DNA of 64,000 bases from Albugo candida (GCA_905220665.1 CAJNAR010000144.1:372001-436000); one strand, 5' to 3'. Shown: positions 38,306-50,307, counted from the first letter of the stretch. Notes: generated from the sequence alone by a model not told the origin. Translations and numbers: made by a program.

Positions 38306-40876
38306 ATGAATTTCGATAGTACCAAGACCGCACCTCATTTGCATTCTGTCGCTAGCTCTTTGCGTACATGTTTAGATGGGATGCTACCTGATAATCTACG
38401 AAATGACCCTGCCGCCTTTCGTCAGCATTGTATATAATTTTATTCTAACATGCAAGACGCAACACGACAAACTGATCTCGCATTCATCCTTTTTTTATCA
38501 ATAGTAGAAGCACAGAAAAGTCGTTTACAGCAGGAAAAAAACTCGTGGCGATTCGGTTTGAACTATCTCTTTGAAACTTTAAAACAACACAAAGAATGGT
38601 ACAGTCGAAATCAGCAATATGTGCAGCTAAACAAAGATCTCAAACGTGCGGAAGCACATGTCACCAGTATCCGATCGCTGTACGTATGTGAAGATTTAAA
38701 TCGACAGGAAAATGAAAATAATTGATTCATTTACACAGCTTATCAGAAACGGTATGCAAATTGGAGCTGGAAGCCGGCTTACGGGAAGCCGAATTGGAAG
38801 GACGAGTGGGTGCTTATAAAATCATGTTTGAAGTCACAAGAATCATCTCCAAATTAAGTCGTCCACTAGTGAAGCTTCAGGTCTTCTATACTGCCTTACA
38901 TTCTGTTGCATCATTAACTGTTGCTGGAAGCAGATTTTGAAGCCGAGTGACTCATCGATCTCGATTTATTGTGACACATTTGTGATTGACATTGCTCTCT
39001 CACAAGGCGAGGTACGTGCGGAAGATAAGTTCAAGTTGTGATAGCTGATTTTCTTAATCAAAAGGGGCTTTTAGAATCGGCATCTCTCACGACAGTCCAA
39101 AAAGGTTGATAGCGATGCTCATTTTTAGTATGCCTGTTATTATGGATGTTCGCAACTGTTTCGTATATAGATCAATTCAAGCAATATCCAAAGCGTGATG
39201 ACGAACTGATGCACTCATTAAAGCTATTGGCTGCGGGTGATAGCTCCGATTTCATGGTCAGATTACGACTGACTCGTTCAAATAGCGTAATTCCATCTTA
39301 TTTTGATTTTCAAGTAGGAGAAAGTCGAAAGGCTTATTAATCGAGCGGAGTTGGCTGTCAAACACACAGACGGTGATTGGGTGTGGAACGTCACTATTCT
39401 TGCTAACAGCCTGTTGTACACTTTCAGTCAATTTGGAACAATTGGAAGAAGACGTATTTGCCAAATTATCACGATTAAGCAAGACTCAAGTATTGCTCTC
39501 TACTCGTTTATTGCAAATACTTATTCTTGGTGCTGATCTAGTACTGGGACGTGAAGAGGGCTGTAGACGGAATACAGCTTCAATTCCGCGATCCATTCTG
39601 TTGCCTAGCGGTGTTCGAACGACCGAAAAAGCGCACTAGATTTGATGACGTATCCAAGAATTTTGATAATATGAACAGCACCTCAGCTGATTCGAATGAT
39701 GGCACAATAACTCCATCAAATAGAAAGGGTACATCCACGTCATCACCTGAAAATGCTCTCGATCATGGCGAATGGAGTTGCACGATCAGTTTTATCGAAT
39801 GGAACGGTGAAGTCGCCTTTCATTTCTCTGGCGATAGACCGCTATTCATGGTGGGTGGACAAGCACGTCGCTTGGCAACTGAAGCGTTGGGATCCACAAC
39901 TGAAAACGAAATCAATGTACTTGACGAAACTGTCTATAATCAATTTCTAAACTGGACGGATCTGAATGGAAAAAAGGCCGTGGTACCTCTACTTTATTTC
40001 TCTGGAGATTCCAGTCAATGCTTTGTGTGCCCCTCAGCGAGTGATGCTGCAATGCAGCAGGAATTCATACTAACCACTAGAGAAATCTCAGATGGGTTAC
40101 AAGTGGAATCATTTCCACTTCTGGTCTCAAGCCTTTTTCTTTCTTACTCATCAGCGAACTCATCGTAAACTTTGTACATAGGTGACCAACACAACAGAAA
40201 CAAACTTGGCAAGCATACTTGAAGTTGTATCGCAAAATCTATTTTTTCATTCCGTTCTATTGAGCATGTTTGGATCACCCAACAACTTATTTGGTCATCG
40301 CGTATCGCAAATGGATGATCGCGTTATTCGAGGTATGTCGGTTGAGCGCACAAATGCACTTCTCACACCATTCTATCTCAAGCAATGTTTAGGGTGGATG
40401 TCCAGGCTCCCCATCAAGTGACTTTGAAAACGTCCGATTTTCTTACACCCGGGAAACATTTTTTGATTGACTTTCACCTCAAGTCCGATATGACAATCGA
40501 TACAAATATCAAATTCAATGAGCCTGCAGATTCTCCGAAAGGTAGCGAAACACCTGCCGATGAAGCCGAGTCTACGATTGAGCAGCAACGTCAATGCTCA
40601 CCGGATCTTGAATGCCTAAATTCTATTCTTCAGAAAATGGCTTTCGCTTGCCACTCCGTCCCACTGTTGTTGTACCACGCAATGGTCAAAGTACGAGATG
40701 GTCAGTCAAAAGAGTCGATATTGAGCACACTTTTAGAGAGAGAAACATCGATAGAAGAAATGCAGGAAACTCTCACACCTCGCACACTTGACACGGAAGA
40801 GTTTGAAGACGCTGATCTGTCAGCATCTATCAAACTAGAAGGAGAAGAGGCGATACTGGATGACATGATGTATTAA
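38306..40876 (+). CDS. Possible Mediator subunit MED1-like protein
   Basis: ATG 38306, TAA 40876, about seven exons. The N-terminus is helical (AQKSRLQQEKNSWRFG; LSETVCKLELEAGLREAELE). It is followed by a beta segment SSISIYCDTFVIDIALSQGE, which resembles the MED1 pattern 'Y.TSD.FYVEV.L...G', then alternating beta/alpha regions. The piece NLASILEVVSQNLFFHSVLL resembles MED1's 'P.IL..IR.Q..YN.L', and the following VTLKTSDFLTPGKHFLIDFH is beta-rich in the same position. The tail is acidic. The match is weak and read by eye. MED1 is a Mediator middle-module subunit that contacts activators. If it is not MED1, it is an unknown helical/beta protein. Several exon joints between 38930 and 39180 are unresolved. 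Confidence 0.45.
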
Positions 40877-40928
40877 ATAAAATATCAATTTGATGCTCTC
40901 ATCGAATTTTTTCCTTTGATCAACCTTC

Positions 40929-42455
40929 TCAACCAAAATACAAGTAGATCTTTATTCTTGAAGCCAGTTGACACATGCTGAGGGAAAGTGTACTTTGTGT
41001 GTCCAGATTGAGATTTGATGCGCACCGCAAGAGATCCTCTAGATCTGCCTGCCCAATTGTTTCTTCAGTGAGGCCAACCTTGTGGCATGTCATTTCACGT
41101 CGTTCGCCAAATTGCTTTTCCAAAAAAGAGTGAAATAAGTCACGTTCTGATTTCGTCCATCGATGTCTCCAAATACTATGGAATGTCAATGTCTGCCCAG
41201 AGAGACGGAACAACTGCTTCTTTCCGGATATATACGCTTCCTGTTCGTTCAATCTTTTCATAGTTGTCGCTCGATAACTGGGACTAGTTCCGACAAGGCG
41301 CTGAACGAGATCATCCAAAGCTCGGTTTCGCACAGGTACCAGCTTGATGGAACCTCGACACTGCGGGCAGGATAACGATGTGCGAAACCAGTTCCCCACG
41401 CAGAAGCCGCAGAACGTATGTGAGCAATCAAGTGTAACACTTCGCTGGAAGTATTCTAAGCATATTGAGCAAATCAGGAAGCGCTCATCATCTTCATTCT
41501 TCAGCATGTGATTCAACTCCTTTATGCAATGTCGCCCACGTTTGCGCGTTGGATTTTCACAACATTCGAGAGTCTCTTCAGCTTTTTCTGCTTGCAAAAT
41601 TGTGGACTCATTCCCATCTCGTTTCTTTTCATACCGGTTGGATGGAGCTGTGGTAGTATTGATGATCCTTGGCGACGATAAGAAAGATGGTCCGTCTTGA
41701 CGGTCGGCAGAAATCGCAGCAATATGATTGTTATAAGAGTTATCTGTTTCCAAATTACGAGAATCCTGCGCTGTACCATCGATGGATGTCCATTGATCTT
41801 GAACGGAGTCGTTGTTCACACGAGCAAATACGCTCAAAATGATTCGCGAATACCGCTCATCGGCAAAGGAGATACGCAGTCGGACAGATTGTCTTGCTAC
41901 GACAGATGAAAGTAAAATATCATCTCCATCAAACAGCCGTTTAGAACTTCCTGTCGTTACTTGCTCTCCATTAATACTTGTTCCATTCAGAGAGCTTAGA
42001 TCCTGTAAGATCCATTTTATCTCTGATCCCTCATTCAAAGATGTTTCATGATGAGAATTGTGATTGGATTGACAAGGATAGAATTCGATCTCTTCGTCTT
42101 GAGATGTTTTGAGTGTCTGCGATGGGAATATCCGGACGTGGAATTTGCTCACTGTTCTCGTTTGCTCAGAGGTGAAAATGCTCAATTCACACTTTCTGCT
42201 TCGACCAACTGTAAATGAATCCAAAAAGGAGATTCTGGCGAGCGGTACTGTCGTTTCGGGAAATAAGGCTAAGGGACGCACATTCCGACTCGGAATGGTG
42301 TTTGGAATATTTCTCGGTGAGTCATAATAAGGAAAATGCGGCGTTCTCGGAGATCCATATGACGCTCTATCAGAATGCGATACATCCTCTGGCCAAACAT
42401 CAGCTTCAGTAATGACTGGTCGATCCCGAAGTGCTTGATCATTCTGCTCGTGCAT
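40929..42455 (-). CDS. FHA-RING E3 ubiquitin ligase (CHFR/RNF8-like)
   Basis: Single-exon gene, 508 residues from ATG 42455; the frame stays open a few codons upstream without another ATG. The FHA domain covers about residues 75-200, with the phosphothreonine-binding residues in SFTVGRSRKCELSIF, SKFHVRIF and LSSLNGTSING (Arg, Ser, Asn all kept). A C3HC4 RING follows at about 329-367: CSICLEYF...LDCSHTFCGFCVGNW...CPQCR. The FHA-RING pair defines CHFR (mitotic checkpoint) and RNF8 (DNA damage) type ligases, which ubiquitinate near phosphorylated partners. The C-terminal 130 residues are helical; no PBZ finger of CHFR type was found. It converges on the MED1-like gene with 52 bp between stops. 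Confidence 0.88.
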   Translation of the reverse strand: MHEQNDQALRDRPVITEADVWPEDVSHSDRASYGSPRTPHFPYYDSPRNIPNTIPSRNVRPLALFPETTVPLARISFLDSFTVGRSRKCELSIFTSEQTRTVSKFHVRIFPSQTLKTSQDEEIEFYPCQSNHNSHHETSLNEGSEIKWILQDLSSLNGTSINGEQVTTGSSKRLFDGDDILLSSVVARQSVRLRISFADERYSRIILSVFARVNNDSVQDQWTSIDGTAQDSRNLETDNSYNNHIAAISADRQDGPSFLSSPRIINTTTAPSNRYEKKRDGNESTILQAEKAEETLECCENPTRKRGRHCIKELNHMLKNEDDERFLICSICLEYFQRSVTLDCSHTFCGFCVGNWFRTSLSCPQCRGSIKLVPVRNRALDDLVQRLVGTSPSYRATTMKRLNEQEAYISGKKQLFRLSGQTLTFHSIWRHRWTKSERDLFHSFLEKQFGERREMTCHKVGLTEETIGQADLEDLLRCASNLNLDTQSTLSLSMCQLASRIKIYLYFG

Positions 42456-43331
42456 GTTTGGCTCGCGCACGTTTATGCTAGAGTTAGAACCGGTAAAACC
42501 GAATTTAAATGATGCACGATACTAGAAACAAGAAATGTCAATCATTGAAGCAGGAATGTTTGTGAATTTATTTCAATTTCAATCATCGTTGGTGCATTAT
42601 TGTATATTTACTTAAATATAGTACCAGAAAATACCCATCCTTCAGTAATCATTTCGGTTGTCTCAGACGAGCACATCGGCAACATGTCGTTCACACGAGC
42701 ATGTGTATCAGAGCGAATCGATTTTCAGAGCTTCTTGCGGGCTTGTTTATGTGAAAAGCGGGGTTGAACTTACAGCGTAGTGATTTGCGCTGATTGATCT
42801 CAAGACTGCTACTACATTCAAACATGCTCTTTTAGACCAGAAAAGGATTGGTAGCATGCGATGCTTCTTTGCTTCTTAAGCCGTTTAGATATTTAGAAAG
42901 TAAATTCAAGGTTTGAGAGCGTCAAGTGTCATCGATAAAACTAGGTGATGAAGGTGATTGAATAGAAAATATTGGATTGTCTACAGATTTGATATCAGCA
43001 TTCCCAACACGATGAAGGGATGCGTCAAGATTTTATCCGAATCGCCTTTTTTATGCTGGTCCATTGCCTGAGCAAATGCCCCCATCTACGATCACTCGAC
43101 TCTTGCCGAAACAGAATAACGAATCATAATCAGGACTGGAATATTCAAGTCCACATTCCAGACACACAGCTCCAACGCAAGAAAATCAAACGGGTTTATA
43201 AAGCGATCTGAGCCCTCATGCATGATGTCTGATTCTCCAAATGCATGTGCAGCACCTCAATTAACATCGACATTTAGTGTGCGATACAAAAGTATAATGT
43301 AGCCAATGACAGGTGCAGTGATCTCTTGAAT
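42456..43331. promoter_or_regulatory. Divergent intergenic region, 876 bp
   Basis: This separates the starts of the FHA-RING and APC7 genes, both cell-cycle functions. It has no long open frame, repeat array or RNA gene that could be recognised. Confidence 0.4.
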
Positions 43332-45536
43332 ATGAAGCATGAGCGCCGATATTCTCCTCGTGATACACCAAAAAAAAGACTTCATGCTGCATCACCCCAT
43401 AAAGCTCATCCTGTCTCAGTGTCTTCTTTCGCTCCCATCGATACACTTCAACAAATGATTAGTCTTCTCGCGCAAAATCTTTTCGACTCGGCCCAAATTA
43501 TCGGAGATTTTTTGTTAGCTTATGCTCTGAAAACAGCGGACTCTCCAATATCATCGAAAGATTCTTTCCTCGCAAGCTATGATGTGACACTAATGAGTAA
43601 GCATCTTCTTCCCGAAAATAGTGGGAACTGCATGATGGCGTGGACTCCGGAGTCCTTACCTCGTCACTTCCACGTCACTGTTTTGTACTTCTATGCTGAG
43701 GTTCTGACACATAAACGAGAATGGTTGCGCGCCAAGGTACGCTTCGTGAACAGCGGAATACCTATTATATCACCAACGCGTTTTAGAGACACTACCAACG
43801 CGCATTGGAGGTATTAGTTTCCTGTGAATTTGCCACAGGGACTCAATTGCAAGCTCGAACCGAAAGGGAAAGACTCAAATTTAAAATGACCAAATGTATG
43901 GTAGAATTGGGAGAAAACCAGAAAGCAATCCAAGCGGTATGAGTGTCGATTTTTATCACTTGATCGAGCATGAAGCTTGTTGATTCAGGTGAGTGAAATT
44001 CCGATAGAATTCCGGAATTTAGAAATGCATATAATGCTTGGGAGCTTGTATCGCTCGAGCGGCCTTTTTCATAAAGCAAAAGAATATTACCAGGCTGCAC
44101 TTTGGTGAGAAGCGGGCTTTATTGATAATTAGTCGATAACAAACTATCCTGATTGTAGTCAGAATCCATATGCCTTCGAAGCCACGATTGCACTGGCCGA
44201 GATAGATGGATCAAGTGCATCAATGTCGAAGGAAGAAAAAATACTCCCGATTGAGAACTTTTATTTGTCTACTTATACCATAGATCCGACTCAATCTGAG
44301 TCAGATATAGACAACCTTGGCTGGCTTCATACGCTGGCTCTTGCACATTTAGCTTCAGAGCGTGGGCAGTTCCAATGTAGGTGTTCTTTATGAAGTTTTA
44401 TGCAACTGTCTTGACAAGATCGGTGTACCAGTGGCTCTGACAAATTTGGATCTTCTAGAAGAATGGTTTCCAGAGAATCTCCATTGTACTTTGTACCGCG
44501 GTAAGCTAGAAATGGATCGAGGCCTTTTATTCCAAGCATATTCAGCGTTTGGCAAAGTACGTGACCTCCTTACATATAATCGTAACGACTAAATGACACA
44601 CTTAGGCCCGACAGATAGATGACCTGAATCTGGCTTTCATGGATCACTACGCCAAAAGCTTGCGCAGAAATGATGCCAAAGTCCAGCTCTGCAATTTGGT
44701 CCAAGATTTATTCCAGATAAGCGATGAGGCTGCCATTCCTTGGCTTGCTGCCGCTTATTACAGCGAACTCAAACAAGAACTTGACACCGCCTTACATTTT
44801 TCCGAACGCGCCATTTTGATCGACTCACAATATTTTGAAGCCCATCTATTTCGCGGAACCTTACAACTGCAGTTGAATCGCGCCGAGGAAGCATTACTTT
44901 CATTCACAGCTTGTTGCAAGCTGAAGAAGACACTCGACGCATTTGCTGGAATGATTAATTCTTACTGTGAATTATGCTTCAATGGGAGTAATCGATATAA
45001 AGAAGCGTTGGCAACAGCAAAATCGGTGGTCAGACTGTATCCACATAATGCGCAAAGTTTTGTGCTTCTTGGAAATGTTTTAATGCTCCGAGATGAAAAT
45101 CGCTCTCACGCTCGACGAGCTTTTCAGCGCGCTTTGTCACTCGACAACACCAACCGTAACGCGACTTTCGGTATTGTCGAGCTGTGCATTGCTGAGGAGG
45201 ATTATACGGCTGCGCTTGGACGGTAAGCGACGTTTACCTCGTCTGTGTGAGTTCGTTACGTGTATAACGCTATATAGACTTCATGGAATGGCTAACGAAA
45301 GTGCAAGTGAGGAGATTTTCCTGAAATTGGGCAATATCTACACTTTGAAAAAAGCGTTTCCAGAAGCAATGGAGCAATATAATAACGCGCTAAGCATAAA
45401 TTCGTTTTCTAGTGCTGCTATTAGTGCGCTGAATCGCTTGGATGAACTTATGCAGACGCAAAATTCCGACCTACCGAACATTCTCGAACAAGCAATTGAT
45501 TCCAGTAACCAAGGCGACAGCATGGATCCCTCTTGA
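43332..45536 (+). CDS. ANAPC7: Anaphase-promoting complex subunit 7 homologue (TPR)
   Basis: ATG 43332, TGA 45534-45536, with short introns near 43740, 43940, 44105, 44380, 44555 and 45225. The N-terminus has the APC7-type opening (LLAQNLFDSAQIIGDFLLAY; LPRHFHVTVLYFYAEVLTHK). TPR units follow: RHYQRALEVL-type, LGSLYRSSGLFHKAKEYYQA, CTLYRGKLEMDRGLLFQAYS, FMDHYAKSLR (APC7 'MD.YA..L' signature), IPWLAAAYYSELKQELDTAL, and further units to EIFLKLGNIYTLKKAFPEAM. APC7 is a TPR subunit of the APC/C ubiquitin ligase that helps bind co-activators. The MD.YA segment argues for APC7 over CDC27/APC3 or APC8. The tail is acidic (GDSMDPS). No coding damage was seen. Confidence 0.85.
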
Positions 45537-45701
45537 ATGACTACTTCTTGAAGGTCAAGCGGTTGATACACTGGCGGCTAGTAACGGCATATCATTTATG
45601 GCAGAAATCTTCAAATAACAACATTATATAGACTGATATTGAGCTACCCCACTTGCTTTCGATATTGTACACCGCGAAATTCAAAAATAGCTTCTTCAGT
45701 G

Positions 45702-46112
45702 TTACAATTTCTCGCATGCTGTCTGGATGTATGTCACACGGCGACTATGATACGAGCCAGGGAGGTCACATTTGATTTTTCCATTGCGGTACTGCAACAC
45801 ATTGGATCGTACGCTTATAGCTGGCGGTATGATGCAGTGCGTTTTGTATTCGTTAATCTCAATAATCTTAACACATCTCGCTGGTATTGAGAGCGTACAA
45901 GATTGCGTCGTCGCTTTTTGAATGGCTATCAATGTCTCCAGCCGCCATGCTAATGTCCCACGAGCCTTCTTAGTTTTAGTGGAAAAAGTGTAGAGGCTAA
46001 ACGGGTTCGAATTCGGCATATCCGATATTCCATAGGTACATACAGCGCGTACATCGTCATCTCTGATTTTTGCAGGTGGAAGAATATCTTCCAAATCTTC
46101 CGCTTTCTGCCA
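45702..46112 (-). CDS. Weak minus-strand open frame, hypothetical
   Basis: About 136 codons are open on the minus strand (ending EKL at 45702), beginning after an in-frame TAG. The text (KIRDDDVRAVCTYGISDMPN) looks coding and a plausible acceptor (ggattag) precedes it, but no start codon or upstream exon was assembled. Function unknown; could be noise or a decayed gene. Confidence 0.25.
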   Translation of the reverse strand, partial: WQKAEDLEDILPPAKIRDDDVRAVCTYGISDMPNSNPFSLYTFSTKTKKARGTLAWRLETLIAIQKATTQSCTLSIPARCVKIIEINEYKTHCIIPPAISVRSNVLQYRNGKIKCDLPGSYHSRRVTYIQTACEKL

Positions 46113-46134
46113 GTTCTAATCCCAAGTTTGCAAC

Positions 46135-46413
46135 ATGTATTTATTAACTCGACATACTGTAATTAAAAAAAAGTTGTCGGGATATCAATACCCTATATTT
46201 ATAGTTAAATATGGAGCTGTGATAGATTCTTCGGACGTTTACGTGAAGAAACGAGAAGCTCAATACAGATCGGTACGTGCGATAAGTCAACTCAAGGACT
46301 TCGAAAGCATCGAGCGCATTGAAGAATATGCTTCTGCTGATCCTTACAGAAGCCATGATGAAGAGCTGCTACTCATTGGACGCATTCAAAGAGCCATAAG
46401 AAAGTATACATAA
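46135..46413 (+). CDS. Small hypothetical protein, weak call
   Basis: ATG 46135 to TAA 46413, 92 residues, charged C-terminal half (FESIERIEEYASADPYRSHD). No family, signal or partner is recognised, and the flanks are AT-rich. It may be real or a chance frame between APC7 and ALDH7A1. Confidence 0.25.
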   Translation: MYLLTRHTVIKKKLSGYQYPIFIVKYGAVIDSSDVYVKKREAQYRSVRAISQLKDFESIERIEEYASADPYRSHDEELLLIGRIQRAIRKYT

Positions 46414-46582
46414 ATATAGATCGCTGATATCATATAATATCCATTCTATGCAATTGAATCTACCAGTATTCGATATTACTTTTACATTATTACGCTGTAA
46501 ATGACAATCTTTGTAGTTATTACTCAAATAATTTTAGGCTTCCAATTTTTTCGAAGCATTCGAAAAAAACCCAGCACACGAA

Positions 46583-48453
46583 ATGTTTTCTCTACAAAAG
46601 CATTATGCCACACGATACATCCGTCAACTAAATCCGTTGCTTCGACAATACAGCTCGGACAAACTCTCTATTCTAAAGCAGCTCGAAATTAAAGAAGAAA
46701 ATTGCGGCGTGTATGGCGGGGAATGGTTCGGGAATGGACCAATACTTGATTCTATCAATCCCGCGGATAACACAGAAATTGCAAGCGTTCGTAGTGGTAA
46801 TCACAATGACTACCAGAAAGTCATTGAAGCAATGAATGCGGCTAAACCGCTATGGGCGCAAACTCCAGCACCACTCCGAGGAGAAGTTGTCCGACAAATC
46901 GGTGACGAAATGAGACGAAACAAAAACGCACTGGGAGCAATAATTGCGCTGGAAATGGGAAAAATAATGGTTGAGGTACTAAACAATAGAGAAAATCGAT
47001 CTGTAATGCCGTATCAATAGAGTCATTGCATTCTGTAGGCTCTTGGAGAAGTACAGGAAGCAATTGACATTTGCGATTTTGCGGTTGGATTGAGCCGAAT
47101 GCTGAATGGATCTATAATTCCTTCTGAAAGACCCGGTCACTTCATGATGGAGCAATACAATCCTTTGAAAGGACATGTTGGAATTATTACTGCGTTTAAT
47201 TTTCCATGTGCCGTACTGTTCTGGAATGCCGCGATTAGCTTGGTTTGCGGCAACACGCACATTTGGAAGCCTTCCGAGTCACTTTCATTGACTTCGATAG
47301 CTTGTAATAAAATCATTACCAGAGTGTTAGAAAGAAATGGCTTCCCAGGTGCTATATCGTCATTGATATGTGGCGAGTACGTAAATATACATAAGTCGAT
47401 AACTCGGAGTGCTGATTCACTCGGGCATTTAGAGGTTTAACAATCGGGGAAGCACTAATTCAGGATCAACGTGTCGAGCTGGTTTCATTCACGGGATCTA
47501 CACAAGTCGGACGACATGTAAATCAAGTTCTGGCAACGCGATTCGGGAAAAGCATACTTGAACTGGGAGGGAATAATGCGATGATTATTGACAAGGATGC
47601 AGATCTTGAGATGGCTTTACGAGCAACCTTGTTTTCAGCCGTTGGGACAGCTGGACAGCGATGCACATCATTGCGTCGACTATATCTTCATTCGGACATT
47701 TATCAGCCTTTTTTGAAACGACTTGTTTCAGCCTACAAGAAAGTCCGCATCGGAAACCCTTTGGAAGATGGTGTACTGTGTGGGCCTTTGCATAACAAAG
47801 AGGTCTGAAGGTTCGATTTGGTACCTTGAAGTATCTGATTATGTTGACTTGCTTTTCAGGCTGTACAAAAGTATCTGGAAGGCGTACAAGCGATTAAGAA
47901 ACAAGGAGGAGAGGTTCGCACAACTCTCACCATCTGAAAAAAATTAAAGCCTTCCACGTGTAGGTGCTTGTCGGAGCAAAAAAAGTCAAAGGCGGGGGAA
48001 ATTTTGTGGAGCCAACCATTGTAGCCATTCCGCATGATGCGCCGATTGTTCAGGTGAAAACGTCATCTTTTCCCTGCATAATGTGCTCATATTTGCATTC
48101 ACCGACAGCAAGAGATCTTCGCTCCGATTTTGTACGTCATGAGCTTTCAGTCGCTGGAAGAAGCCATTCAAAAAAATAATGCTGTACCACAAGGCCTATC
48201 TTCCTCGCTCTTTACAGCTAATCAAGCCGCCATTTTCAAATGGACTGGACCGGGTGGGTCGGATTGTGGGATTGTCAATGTCAATATTGGGCCAAGCGGC
48301 GCTGAAATCGGAGGAGCCTTTGGCGGTGAAAAGGATACCGGAGGCGGTCGTGAATCTGGAAGCGATGTATGGAAGCAGTACATGCGTCGATCTACTTGCA
48401 CTATCAATCATAGCGATGATCTTCCGCTAGCTCAAGGAATTGACTTTAGCTAA
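46583..48453 (+). CDS. ALDH7A1: Alpha-aminoadipic semialdehyde dehydrogenase (antiquitin family)
   Basis: ATG 46583; stop 48453; introns near 46976-47039, 47376-47430, 47803-47860, 47900-47964 and 48052-48105. The N-terminus ([16 protein letters not shown]...) is basic with Arg at spaced positions, a mitochondrial targeting pattern. The ALDH7A1 order follows: [74 protein letters not shown] (catalytic Glu), [12 protein letters not shown] (catalytic Cys), FVEPTIV, and the terminal [20 protein letters not shown]. The enzyme oxidises aminoadipate semialdehyde (lysine breakdown) and other aldehydes using NAD. All catalytic residues are present. It is followed by a dienelactone hydrolase gene on the same strand. 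Confidence 0.92.
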
Positions 48454-48647
48454 TCGGAAGCAAGAAATTTAATGTTGGAAGCTCCGTCTACGTTTAAACA
48501 GCACCAGAAGCCGCTGACGTCCTTTGGTATAAGGTCGTTAGGTTGTAGCACCGTAGGAGAGGCGAATAACGAGGATTCCCGAATTTACCTTCAACGACAA
48601 GTTGTTATCTTTTTCCTATCGCTGCTACAGTTCTGCGTCACATTCCA

Positions 48648-49409
48648 ATGAGTTGCTGTCCAGCGTCAAGCCTTCCTCCTACAGACCCGAACATCGGAAT
48701 CGGATGTGTGAAAAAGTACGGCCAAACAACAATTTATGTCACGGGACCGCCTAAAGCCAAAGCTGGACTTTTAGCCCTACCTGAGATATTCGGTCTTGAA
48801 AGCGGTCGTATACGAACGGATGCTGATCGTTTGGGAGAACTTGGATACGCTGTTGTCCTGGTGGATTTGGCGGATGGGGATTATGTGAAAGAGGTTGACG
48901 ATACATTGCAAGGATGGCTTAGAAAGCATCCTTGGGATTCGACCATGAAGAATCACCTACAAGACGCAATGGAGTATCTACAAGGAGAAGCGCATGTGGA
49001 GCGCATGATGAGTTACGGCTACTGCTGGGGAGCTTGGGTCGGTGCTCATCTATCAGCGATGGAAGCTTCCCCTATCCTTGGTCATGTATCTTTTCATCCG
49101 TCCTGGATTGTTGAAAATTATTTGAATGGAGAAGGTGCCGTGAACGAGCTCGCAAAAACGATCAAAGTTCCGCAGCTTCTTCTATCTGCCGGTGATGATC
49201 CTGACTTTATACGACACGATGGAGCCGTTCACAAGATATTGTCCTCTATCGACAAGATCGGACAACATTGTGAAATTTTAGACTTTCCAGAGATGAAGCA
49301 CGGTTGGGTCACTCGTGGTGATCTCAACGATCCTGATAGTCGGGATGCGGTCTTCAGAGCATGGCACAAAGATGCTCTTCCTTTTATTCAAAAGCTCTGT
49401 CCTGTCTAA
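48648..49409 (+). CDS. Dienelactone hydrolase family protein
   Basis: Single exon, 253 residues, ATG 48648. Alpha/beta-hydrolase of the DLH group: the nucleophile elbow is GYCWG, with Cys at residue 126; the acid is in SAGDDPD (around residue 183); and the base is His218 in MKHGWVTRGD. The N-terminus has the usual PEIFGL strand/loop near residue 45. Full family length, no signal peptide, probably cytosolic. DLH proteins hydrolyse dienelactones or other small esters; the physiological substrate in oomycetes is unknown. It starts 194 bp after ALDH7A1 and is the last confident gene before the gene-sparse island. Confidence 0.9.
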   Translation: MSCCPASSLPPTDPNIGIGCVKKYGQTTIYVTGPPKAKAGLLALPEIFGLESGRIRTDADRLGELGYAVVLVDLADGDYVKEVDDTLQGWLRKHPWDSTMKNHLQDAMEYLQGEAHVERMMSYGYCWGAWVGAHLSAMEASPILGHVSFHPSWIVENYLNGEGAVNELAKTIKVPQLLLSAGDDPDFIRHDGAVHKILSSIDKIGQHCEILDFPEMKHGWVTRGDLNDPDSRDAVFRAWHKDALPFIQKLCPV

Positions 49410-49826
49410 CATTTCAATTCAAAGTCTTAGCAAGTTGTATTGTCTAACAGCAATGGAGCTGTGTTCATTCCTTTAATTTGCAATTCTTGGATTACCGCGC
49501 ATTACAAATCATTTATGTTGATTTTTGCACGCATTAGCTTATCTGATGTTCCCGACCATACACGGAGTCCTTCAAACAGACTAGCAGCGCAAAAGCTAAA
49601 CCCATCGTGCAAAGGGTTCGTAGATGCCGATCAGATGGTCACAATGTTTGAAAGGATGACAATTTGTCAATATGACACCAATAGCATTGTCGGTTCTGGC
49701 TGCTTGAGTTGAGTCAATTTACAGCATTCATTCATCTGTGTTCAGTTTGCTTTCGAACTCATGCCCTTCCTTTACTCAGATCTGATCTTATCAATTCATA
49801 GAGTCAGGTTATTCATAAGGGTTTCA
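49410..49826. other. Intergenic DNA, 417 bp
   Basis: This lies between the dienelactone hydrolase gene and the transposon remnant. A 90-codon plus-strand frame (49440-49712) has no recognisable content. Confidence 0.35.
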
Positions 49827-49905
49827 TTATTCAGCCCTCACCCTCCATAAATTAATGGCCATCTTGGCCTCTGGTTGGTCTGAATAGATGCAGCTGAATA
49901 AATAC
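49827..49905 (+). repeat. Left terminal inverted repeat
   Basis: About 80 bp, carrying the conserved core CACCCTCCATAAATTAATG and the inner block TGAATAGATGCAGC. It matches the reverse complement of 50465-50545 with scattered mismatches. Confidence 0.65.
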
Positions 49906-49998
49906 AATAAAATCAGGAAAAAAACCGGTTTCTGCAATTTTGTACAACTTGACCTACTGCTGCAGGTGTTGCTGGTGTTGTTAGTGCTATTGGTCCTT

Positions 49999-50307
49999 CT
50001 ATTGCTTCTTGAAGGCAGTTTTCGATATATTGTTTTGTTTTCTACAATGCCGACATGTTCGGCGATGCACAGGAGCATCCAAAGCAGCAGTAGCATGGTC
50101 AAACTTCGATGGAAGTCGCTGCGTTGAGCTCGATGGCCTACCACGCGTGCGCACTTGCACAGGATCGCGAATTTCTGTCTCTGGTATTGCCAATATATAC
50201 TCTAGCAGCACACGCTTGAGATGATTGCAAGCATCCTCATACTCATCAGCAATCCTATTCAGTGCTATCTCAATTCCAATTGGCATGGTCCCAGTATGAA
50301 GTGGCAT
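49999..50307 (-). pseudogene. Transposase C-terminal remnant
   Basis: The open frame contains DPVQVRTRGRPSSSTQRLPS, a pattern typical of the tail of FAR1/MULE-type transposases, followed by RTCRHCRKQ, half of a zinc knuckle (CxxC without the usual HxxxC). The DDE core is missing, so the copy is inactive. It lies wholly inside the inverted repeats. Confidence 0.5.

Noticed and set aside
49960..50020. Microsatellite or CRISPR-like repeat in a GTTGTTG/CTGCTG-rich stretch
   Set aside because: The units are irregular and too few, with no spacer structure.
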